DNA from: Bacteroidales bacterium
GTDB lineage: Bacteria; Bacteroidota; Bacteroidia; Bacteroidales; UBA932
Direction: 5' to 3'
Length of the DNA stretch: 21,257 nt
Assembly: GCA_016283985.1 (NCBI GenBank)
Contig: JAEENZ010000108.1
Location: 1 to 21,257 of the forward strand
Shown piece by piece: positions 15,507 through 21,257 of the stretch. A program made the position numbers and the translations under genes. Each line of letters begins with the position of its first letter. Positions within the stretch are counted from its first letter, which is position 1. The notes beneath the pieces are model-generated. The model was not told where the DNA came from, did no database searches, and worked only from the letters and a program-made list of their open reading frames with translations.

Positions 15507-16445
15507 TTACCTGCCGCTGCGGCCACCACCGCCTCCACTGCTGTGGCTGCTGCCGCCGCTGCTGTGACTGCTTCCGCCTCCGCTGTATCCGCCGCTGCTC
15601 CTGCTACCGCCGTAGCTGGAACTGCTGCTCGAGGAGCTGCGCGAATAGGAGCTGTTGGAACTGCTGCGGGATGCGCTGGATGAAGAACTGCTGCGGGAAT
15701 ACGAACCGACGGAGCTCGAACCGGAACTGCTGCGGGAACTGCCGCCGCTGCGGGAATAGATGCTGCCAGACGAAGAACTGCTGCCGGAAACACCGCTGCG
15801 GGTGTATGCTGAGCCTCCGGTTGAGACGCCCGCGCCGCTCCTGCTGCCGCTATATGAGCTGACCCCGGACCTGCCGCTTATCCCCATTCCCCTCGAGCCG
15901 GTATAATTGCCGCCCTTGACCTCCGAGCGGGACGTGCCGCGATAGTGATAGTAGTTGTCGTTGTAGTAATGGGGATAATGATAGTGGCCATAGTACGGGC
16001 CATACCAGGGATCGTACCATCCGCCATAATACCAGGGATCGTACCAGGAATAATATGAACCGTACCAGGGACCGTACCACGGATCATACCATCCGCCCCA
16101 GCCGTATCCGTAACCGCCGTACCAGCCGCCATACCAGCCATGGCGCCAGCCGCCGTACCAGCCGTAGTACGGACGGTACCAGTTCCAGCCCCATCCCCAG
16201 CCATAAGGATCCTCGGCGATTACGACGAGGGTGTCCCTGCGGCCCTGCTGTTCTTTCTTTATCTGTTCGGCGGCAAGGCGCTGGAAGTCCTCCTCGGTGA
16301 GAGGCTCGACCTTTTGCATGTCCTTGTCGAAACCCTTATAGTAGATGCCATCCTGGAAGCGCTGTACGGAGCCGTACTCGCCTGAAACTCCGCAAGATAC
16401 TGCGAGAATCACCAGAGAGAGCAACGATATCGTTCTGCGTGCCAT
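15507..16445 (-). CDS. Tyr/Trp/Gly-rich lipoprotein with serine-rich tail
   Basis: 312 residues from the ATG at 16445. A hydrophobic signal with AVSC puts lipidation at C18. Residues about 23-78 are an ordinary charged domain (YYKGFDKDMQKVEPLTEEDF). Residues 79-170 are almost only Trp, Tyr, Gly, Pro and Asp, with repeated WYDPWYG-like and GWYGGW units. Residues 185-312 are Ser/Gly/Arg-rich with repeated YSRSSSSS-type units and end in GGSSHSSGGG blocks. I know no function for this architecture. It may be a surface-exposed, aromatic, adhesive or carbohydrate-contacting protein, but that is a guess. An AGGAG at 16454-16458 lies 8 bases before the ATG, an unusual Shine-Dalgarno for this phylum. 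The gene heads the lipid A operon. Confidence 0.75.
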   Translation of the reverse strand: MARRTISLLSLVILAVSCGVSGEYGSVQRFQDGIYYKGFDKDMQKVEPLTEEDFQRLAAEQIKKEQQGRRDTLVVIAEDPYGWGWGWNWYRPYYGWYGGWRHGWYGGWYGGYGYGWGGWYDPWYGPWYGSYYSWYDPWYYGGWYDPWYGPYYGHYHYPHYYNDNYYHYRGTSRSEVKGGNYTGSRGMGISGRSGVSSYSGSRSGAGVSTGGSAYTRSGVSGSSSSSGSIYSRSGGSSRSSSGSSSVGSYSRSSSSSSASRSSSNSSYSRSSSSSSSSYGGSRSSGGYSGGGSSHSSGGSSHSSGGGGGRSGR

Positions 16446-16453
16446 AATCCAAT

Positions 16454-16458
16454 CTCCT
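16454..16458 (-). promoter_or_regulatory. Shine-Dalgarno-like AGGAG before the Tyr/Trp-rich lipoprotein
   Basis: The minus strand reads AAAGGAGATTGGATT and then ATG, with 8 bases between AGGAG and the start codon. Other genes here lack such a site, so this one may mark stronger initiation. It also supports the start at 16445 over an upstream in-frame ATG at 16499. Confidence 0.35.
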
Positions 16459-16468
16459 TTAAATTTTG

Positions 16469-16476
16469 TATATTTG
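16469..16476 (+). promoter_or_regulatory. Candidate -7 box for proS
   Basis: TATATTTG matches TAnnTTTG exactly in the 120-base divergent gap between the lipoprotein gene and proS. No good -33 TTTG is seen at 19-21 bases upstream. It would give proS a leader of about 85 bases. Apart from this, the gap (16446-16565) holds no other structure I can support. Confidence 0.35.
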
Positions 16477-16565
16477 CACCGTCCTAAATGCGGACGCACA
16501 TTTTACTTCTGTTTATAATTAGATGCAAATATCGCAAAAAAGCGCAGATTTTTCTTAAGTTTTTT

Positions 16566-18044
16566 ATGGCAAAAGAGATTACACCGAGAGCGGAGAATTA
16601 TTCCCAGTGGTACAACGACATAGTAGTCAAGGCAGACCTCGCCGAACAGTCGGCAGTGCGTGGCTGCATGGTCATCAAGCCCTATGGCTATGCAATCTGG
16701 GAGAAGATGCAGTCCATACTCGACAAAGCATTCAAGGAAACCGGCGTGCAGAACGCCTATTTCCCCCTTTTCATACCCAAATCCTTCTTCAGCCGCGAGG
16801 CTGAGCATGTGGCCGGGTTCGCCAAGGAGTGCGCGGTGGTCACCCACCACCGCCTGATGAACGATCCGGACGGCAAGGGAGTGGTGGTAGATCCCGATGC
16901 CAGGCTCGAAGAAGAACTGATCGTGCGTCCTACCTCTGAAACCATCATCTGGAGCGTCTACAAGAACTGGATCAAGAGCTGGAGGGACCTCCCCATCCTC
17001 TGCAACCAGTGGTGCAACGTGGTCCGCTGGGAGATGCGCACGCGACCCTTCCTCCGCACCGCGGAGTTCCTCTGGCAGGAAGGCCACACCGCACACGCCA
17101 CCGCCGAAGAGGCCCAGGCCAAGGCCGAGCAGATGGTGCAGGTGTATGCCAAGTTCGCCCGCGAGACAATGGCAATGCCGGTTATCGTGGGCCACAAGAG
17201 CCCCAACGAGCGTTTTGCCGGCGCCCTCGACACTCTTACGATCGAGGCGATGATGCAGGACGGAAAGGCCCTGCAGGCCGGCACGTCCCACTTCCTCGGG
17301 CAGAACTTCGCCAAGAGCTTCGAGGTGCAGTTCGCCAATAAGGAAGGCGGTCTCGAGTATGTCTGGGCCACATCCTGGGGCGTCAGCACCCGCCTGATGG
17401 GAGCCCTCATCATGGCCCACAGCGACGACAACGGCCTCGTACTTCCTCCCGCCCTCGCACCCATCCAGGTGGTGATGGTGCCTATCTACAAGACCGACGA
17501 GGAGCGCGACGCAGTGCTGGCCAAGTTCGAATCTATCGAGAAGGCCCTCGCCGCCAAGGGCGTGAGCGTGAAGATAGACAGCCGCGACACTCTCCGTCCC
17601 GGTTTCAAGTTCGCCGAATGGGAAGCCAAAGGCGTGCCGGTACGCATAGCCCTCGGTGCCCGCGACCTTGCCGCCGGCACGGTCGAAGTGGCCCGCAGGG
17701 ACACCCTCGAGAAGGCCACGGTGAGCCTCGAAGGGGTAGATGTCTACATTGAAGACCTGCTCGAAAAGGTGCAGAAGAACATCTACGACAAGGCCCTCGC
17801 TTTCCGCGATGCCAACATCCGCAAGTGCGACGACTGGGAAGAGTTCAAGACTGAGATCCAGAAGGGCGGATTCCTTCTCTGCCACTGGGACGGCACCGCC
17901 GAGACCGAACAGGCCATCAAAGATGAAACCAAGGCCACTATCCGCTGCATCCCTGTAGACAGCTGCGTCTGCGAAGAGGATGGCGTGGACATTTATTCCG
18001 GCAAGCCTTCGAAAGGCCGTGTAGTATTTGCAATTGCTTATTAA
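16566..18044 (+). CDS. proS: Prolyl-tRNA synthetase, archaeal/eukaryal type
   Basis: 492 residues from the ATG at 16566 ([20 protein letters not shown]); in-frame codons back to 16488 are not conserved. The length and the missing editing insertion fit the short archaeal/eukaryal-like ProRS found in Bacteroidetes rather than the long bacterial type. Class II features: LIVRPTSE, motif 2 [26 protein letters not shown], and motif 3 around [20 protein letters not shown]. They are followed by the anticodon-binding domain (VVMVPIYK onward) and a C-terminal region ending VVFAIAY. The enzyme charges tRNA-Pro in the cytoplasm. It is divergent from the lipoprotein gene and is followed after 10 bases by the DUF3078 gene. 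Confidence 0.97.
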   Translation: MAKEITPRAENYSQWYNDIVVKADLAEQSAVRGCMVIKPYGYAIWEKMQSILDKAFKETGVQNAYFPLFIPKSFFSREAEHVAGFAKECAVVTHHRLMNDPDGKGVVVDPDARLEEELIVRPTSETIIWSVYKNWIKSWRDLPILCNQWCNVVRWEMRTRPFLRTAEFLWQEGHTAHATAEEAQAKAEQMVQVYAKFARETMAMPVIVGHKSPNERFAGALDTLTIEAMMQDGKALQAGTSHFLGQNFAKSFEVQFANKEGGLEYVWATSWGVSTRLMGALIMAHSDDNGLVLPPALAPIQVVMVPIYKTDEERDAVLAKFESIEKALAAKGVSVKIDSRDTLRPGFKFAEWEAKGVPVRIALGARDLAAGTVEVARRDTLEKATVSLEGVDVYIEDLLEKVQKNIYDKALAFRDANIRKCDDWEEFKTEIQKGGFLLCHWDGTAETEQAIKDETKATIRCIPVDSCVCEEDGVDIYSGKPSKGRVVFAIAY

Positions 18045-18054
18045 TCATTTTGTT

Positions 18055-19122
18055 ATGAAAAAGATAATCCTTCTTGCCGTTGCCGCTCTCGCGGGATTCG
18101 GCGTATATGCTCAGGACGATGCACAGAAAGCTGCCGCCGAGGCGGCCGCGGCCATCGCGGAGGCTCCCATCGTGGAAGAGCCCCAGCCCAAGCCGGTCTA
18201 CTGGACCAAGTCCCTCATGACCAACCTCAACTTCGCACAGACGGCCCTCTGGGACTGGGCTGCCGGCGGTAACGACAACTACACCATGACCGGTTATCTG
18301 GATGCCAACGCCAACTATGCGAAGGAGAAAATGATATGGAACAACCGCCTGCAGGTCGACTACGGCTTCCTCTATTCCGACGACAAGCCCATCCTGCAGA
18401 AAGTCAAGGACCGCATCTATTTTGAATCGAAGTGGGGCTATGAGACTCCCATCCAGCATCTCAGCTACTCCGCCAACTTCGACTTCAAGACCCAGATAGA
18501 CAACAACTACAAGTACGGAACGCCCACCGGCATCACCGGAGAGCCCACCAAGGCAGACTGGCTTGCGGCTCGCGAGCTCAAGTCCGGGCTCTTCTCCCCC
18601 GCCTACTCCACCCTCGGTATCGGTCTTCTGTGGACCCCGAAGTCCTGGGTCTCAGTTAACGTTTCCCCTCTCACCGGAGGATTCGTAATCGTGGACAACG
18701 AGGAGCTGCGCAAGACCTACGGTATGGAGCTCAGGGATCTGTCCGCCACCGAGCAGGCGGCCTATGACGCGGCCGTGGCAGCCGGAACTGCTACCGGATC
18801 CTACTACAAGAGCAGCCGTTTCGAACTTGGTGCCCAGGTCAAGACCGACATCAATTTCGTGGTGAACGACAACCTGAAGTACACCACCCAGCTCGTACTC
18901 TTCTCCAACTACCTGAAGAATCCCCAGAACATCCGCGTGAACTGGGACCAGAAACTCTTCTGGAAGATGGCCAAGTTCTTCACCATGACCTTCTCCACGA
19001 ACCTGATCTACGATGATACTGTTCTGATTAAGAATGATGACCATCCGAACGGCTTCCGCACCATCCAGTTCAAGGAATTCTTCGAGATCGGATTCTCCTA
19101 CACCATCAGCTCCAAGAAATAA
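18055..19122 (+). CDS. DUF3078 outer-membrane-type protein
   Basis: 355 residues from the ATG at 18055. The signal peptide MKKIILLAVAALAGFGVYA is followed by a Q/A-rich stretch, then the DUF3078 pattern: LNFAQTALWDWAAGGNDNYT, NANYAKEKMIWNNRLQVDYG, DRIYFESKWGYE, FDFKTQIDNNYKYG, and SPAYSTLGIGLLWTPK with VNVSPLTG. It ends IGFSYTISSKK and has barrel-like alternating strands throughout. The family is restricted mostly to Bacteroidetes and has no known function; a surface or outer-membrane location is likely. It follows proS by 10 bases, and its stop TAA shares its last base with the tilS ATG (TAATG), so coupling with tilS is likely. No functional link is obvious. Confidence 0.88.
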   Translation: MKKIILLAVAALAGFGVYAQDDAQKAAAEAAAAIAEAPIVEEPQPKPVYWTKSLMTNLNFAQTALWDWAAGGNDNYTMTGYLDANANYAKEKMIWNNRLQVDYGFLYSDDKPILQKVKDRIYFESKWGYETPIQHLSYSANFDFKTQIDNNYKYGTPTGITGEPTKADWLAARELKSGLFSPAYSTLGIGLLWTPKSWVSVNVSPLTGGFVIVDNEELRKTYGMELRDLSATEQAAYDAAVAAGTATGSYYKSSRFELGAQVKTDINFVVNDNLKYTTQLVLFSNYLKNPQNIRVNWDQKLFWKMAKFFTMTFSTNLIYDDTVLIKNDDHPNGFRTIQFKEFFEIGFSYTISSKK

Positions 19123-20018
19123 TGAAAGTGCTGCTTGCAGTGAGCGGCGGCATCGATTCGATGTATATGGCCGAGAGGGCTCCCGAGTTGTTTCCGGGGG
19201 CCTCTTTCGCTGTCTGCCACTGCAATTTCGGCCTCCGCGGCGAGGAATCCGACGGAGACGAGGCTTTCGTGCGCGACTGGTGTACCCGGAAAGGGATGCC
19301 GCTGTTCGTGAAGCGTTTCGAGACTTCCGTTTACGCGAAGGAGGAGCACGTGAGCATAGAGATGGCCGCACGCGAGCTACGCTATGCCTGGTTCGACGAG
19401 CTCTGTCGCGAGGAGGGTTTCGACAAGGTGGCGGTGGCGCATAACGCCGACGACAACGCCGAGACCTTCTTCCTCAACTTCCTCCGCGGCACCGGCACCA
19501 GGGGGCTCAGGGGCATGAGCGCCCACGGGCGCATCCTACGCCCTCTTCTGGGCATCTCCCGTGAGGAAATCCATGAGTGGATGACCTCGCGCAACCTCAC
19601 CTGGCGCGAAGACAGCACCAACGCATCCGCCGCCTACAAGCGCAACCGCCTCCGCAACGAGGTCATGCCCGTGCTGCGGGAGATGAATCCTTCCCTGCCG
19701 GACTCATTCCGGAGGGCGATGGAACACATCTCGCAGGTGGATGACATCGCGGAGGATTACTTCCTGGGCGTACGGGATTCGGTGTGCACCGACGGGGTGG
19801 TTTCGGTGAAAGCGCTGATGGCGCTGAAGCATCCCAAATACGTGCTCTACCGCCTTGCAGAGCCGGTCGGGCTGACGGAAACCGCCCTCGACAACCTGTG
19901 GGACGTGCTGGTTTCCGGAAGGCACCTGGCGGGCAAGGTCTTCGTGGGCAAGAACGGAGAAATCCGCGGATGCGCCAAGTGGCGGCTGGCCATAGTTGTT
20001 TTCGACAAATCTTCTTAA
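19122..20018 (+). CDS. tilS: tRNA(Ile)-lysidine synthase, short form
   Basis: 298 residues. The PP-loop is at residues 8-13 (SGGIDS), followed by VCHCNFGLRGEES, HNADDNAETFFLNFLRGTG, RPLLGISREEIHEWM and EDSTNASAAYKRNRLRNEVMP, all hallmarks of TilS. The enzyme joins lysine to C34 of tRNA-Ile2 so that it reads AUA and is charged by IleRS; it is normally essential. Most Bacteroidetes and E. coli versions are about 430 residues with a C-terminal domain; here the protein ends soon after the linker region (IRGCAKWRLAIVVF). Short TilS without the C-terminal domain is known in some bacteria such as Aquifex, so activity is likely. It overlaps the DUF3078 gene by one base and is followed by hisS after 9 bases. 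Confidence 0.93.
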   Translation: MKVLLAVSGGIDSMYMAERAPELFPGASFAVCHCNFGLRGEESDGDEAFVRDWCTRKGMPLFVKRFETSVYAKEEHVSIEMAARELRYAWFDELCREEGFDKVAVAHNADDNAETFFLNFLRGTGTRGLRGMSAHGRILRPLLGISREEIHEWMTSRNLTWREDSTNASAAYKRNRLRNEVMPVLREMNPSLPDSFRRAMEHISQVDDIAEDYFLGVRDSVCTDGVVSVKALMALKHPKYVLYRLAEPVGLTETALDNLWDVLVSGRHLAGKVFVGKNGEIRGCAKWRLAIVVFDKSS

Positions 20019-20023
20019 CTTTG
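20016..20023 (+). promoter_or_regulatory. Candidate -7 box for hisS overlapping the tilS stop codon
   Basis: TAACTTTG matches TAnnTTTG exactly and uses the tilS stop TAA as its first three bases. A TTG at 19996-19998 is a weak -33 candidate (17-base spacer). The hisS ATG is only five bases downstream, implying a leaderless or nearly leaderless hisS transcript if it is used. Confidence 0.45.
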
Positions 20024-20027
20024 CATC

Positions 20028-21257
20028 ATGGCAAACAAGACTTCGATACCTAAAGGAATGAGGGATTTCTCCCAGCAGGAAATGGCTGAGAGGAATTACA
20101 TCTTCGACACCATAAAGAGCGTCTTCCGCACCTTCGGATATGCGCAGATCGAGACTCCGTCCATGGAGAGCCTCTCCACCCTGCTCGGCAAGTACGGCGA
20201 CGAGGGAGACAAGCTCCTTTTCCGCGTGCAGAACAGCGGAGAAAAGGCCGCCCAGGCCCCTGAAAAGGGCCTCCGTTATGACCTGACCGTGCCCTTTGCC
20301 CGATTCGTGGTGATGCATCAGAACGAGATTTCCTTCCCCTTCAAGCGCTTCCAGATCCAACCCGTCTGGCGTGCAGACAGGCCGCAGAAGGGGCGCTACC
20401 GCGAGTTCTACCAGTGCGACGTGGACGTGATTGGTTCGAAGTCCCAGCTGAACGAACTGGAGCTGGTGCAGATAGTGGACAAGGTGTTCGCGATGCTGGA
20501 CATACGCGTAGTTCTTAAAATAAATAACAGGAAGGTCCTGACCGGCCTGGCGGAGATCTGCGGCGCGCCGGATAAGGTGGTGGACATCACCGTGGCCATC
20601 GACAAACTGGACAAGATCGGCCTGGATGCCGTAAAGGATGAGATGCGCGAGAAGGGGTTGACCGACAGCGCAATAGCAGTGCTGGAGCCCGTGCTCACCC
20701 TGAGTGGTTCCACCGAAGAAAAACTGGCAAAGATGCGCTCCATCATGAGCGGTTCCGAAGCCGGGTTGCGCGGTTTGGATGAACTGGAAGAACTCTTCGG
20801 GCTGATATCCGCCGCAGGCGTGACCGTGCCGGTTGAACTCGATCTTTCCCTCGCCCGCGGGCTCAATTATTATACAGGCGCCATCTTCGAAGTGAAGGCT
20901 CTCGACTGGGAAATCGGCAGCATCTGCGGAGGCGGACGTTACGACAATCTCACCGGCATCTTCGGGCTTCCGGATATGTCCGGAGTTGGCATCTCCTTCG
21001 GTGCAGACCGCATCTGCGACGTGCTGAAGGGGCTGGAAAAGTTCCCCGCCGGGCTGCGTTCCACTACCGACCTGCTCTTCGCCAACATGGGCGAGGCCGA
21101 GGTGAAGTACCTTCTGCCAGTGGCATCCGCGCTTCGCGCAAGAGGCGTCGCAGTGGAGATCTATCCGGATTCCACAAAGCTGAAGAAGCAATTTGACTTC
21201 GCCGACCGCAAGGCCATCCCGTTCCTCTCCATCACAGGCGCGGACGAAGCAGCCGCC
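20028..21257 (+). CDS. hisS: Histidyl-tRNA synthetase (3' end outside window)
   Basis: 410 codons are open from the ATG at 20028 to the window end. The N-terminus [19 protein letters not shown] is typical. Class II features: [12 protein letters not shown], motif 2 [20 protein letters not shown], the HisRS signature [15 protein letters not shown], and motif 3 with GGGRYDNL and [11 protein letters not shown]. The start of the C-terminal anticodon-binding domain ([23 protein letters not shown]) is also present. The enzyme charges tRNA-His in the cytoplasm. Known HisRS proteins run roughly 420-460 residues, so only a short tail is missing. It follows tilS by 9 bases and may have its own promoter. 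Confidence 0.97.
   Translation, partial: MANKTSIPKGMRDFSQQEMAERNYIFDTIKSVFRTFGYAQIETPSMESLSTLLGKYGDEGDKLLFRVQNSGEKAAQAPEKGLRYDLTVPFARFVVMHQNEISFPFKRFQIQPVWRADRPQKGRYREFYQCDVDVIGSKSQLNELELVQIVDKVFAMLDIRVVLKINNRKVLTGLAEICGAPDKVVDITVAIDKLDKIGLDAVKDEMREKGLTDSAIAVLEPVLTLSGSTEEKLAKMRSIMSGSEAGLRGLDELEELFGLISAAGVTVPVELDLSLARGLNYYTGAIFEVKALDWEIGSICGGGRYDNLTGIFGLPDMSGVGISFGADRICDVLKGLEKFPAGLRSTTDLLFANMGEAEVKYLLPVASALRARGVAVEIYPDSTKLKKQFDFADRKAIPFLSITGADEAAA

Noticed and set aside
16503..17885. Long minus-strand open frame (460 codons) opposite proS
   Set aside because: Antisense shadow of proS created by codon bias; no family pattern, and the proS frame is unambiguous.
19704..21191. Long minus-strand open frame (495 codons) opposite tilS/hisS
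   Set aside because: His/Gln/Leu-rich mirror of hisS codons, spanning two real genes on the other strand; no motif seen.

Overview
The window looks like a chromosomal segment of a Bacteroidales bacterium with fairly high GC, plausibly an uncultured gut-type lineage; the genus cannot be fixed from sequence alone. The reasons are: (i) promoter-like boxes of the Bacteroidetes form TTTG-N19-TAnnTTTG and almost no Shine-Dalgarno sequences; (ii) families typical of this phylum (DUF3078, OmpP1/FadL-like porin, THUMP-like methyltransferase, WbqC, archaeal/eukaryal-type ProRS); (iii) lipid A genes, so a Gram-negative envelope. Genes are very tightly packed. No gene-free stretch exceeds about 120 bases, and I see no rRNA, tRNA, insertion sequence or CRISPR array.

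Layout. 1-574 (-): 5' part of a DUF1016/YhcG-type PDDEXK nuclease, cut by the window edge. 688-1408 (+): an RHH antitoxin and PIN-domain toxin pair, divergent from the nuclease and overlapping the end of the next operon. 1383-7345 (-): translation and transcription-factor operon rimP (short)-nusA-infB-ettA, preceded by a clear promoter and a terminator-like leader hairpin. 7448-10349 (+): a three-gene unit of THUMP-like methyltransferase, small outer-membrane barrel and lipoprotein metallophosphoesterase. 10351-16445 (-): envelope operon of Tyr/Trp/Gly/Ser-rich lipoprotein, FadL-like porin, lpxD, lpxC, lpxA and a WbqC-family protein. 16566-21257 (+): proS, DUF3078 protein, tilS and hisS (cut by the window edge).

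How it fits together. Most of the window is core physiology: ribosome assembly, transcription elongation, initiation and translational throttling on one side, two aminoacyl-tRNA synthetases and a tRNA modification enzyme on the other, and the early Raetz-pathway steps (LpxA, LpxD, LpxC) between them. The accessory part is the left edge (nuclease plus toxin-antitoxin). I did not find a convincing new multi-gene system. The most unusual signals are smaller: a run of three hairpins carried in frame inside the methyltransferase gene; a perfect palindrome used twice inside the DUF1016 gene; a RimP lacking its whole C-terminal half; an attenuator-like leader before rimP-nusA-infB; an LpxC without the FabZ fusion common in the phylum; a TilS without its C-terminal domain; and several promoter -7 boxes lying almost on the start codon.
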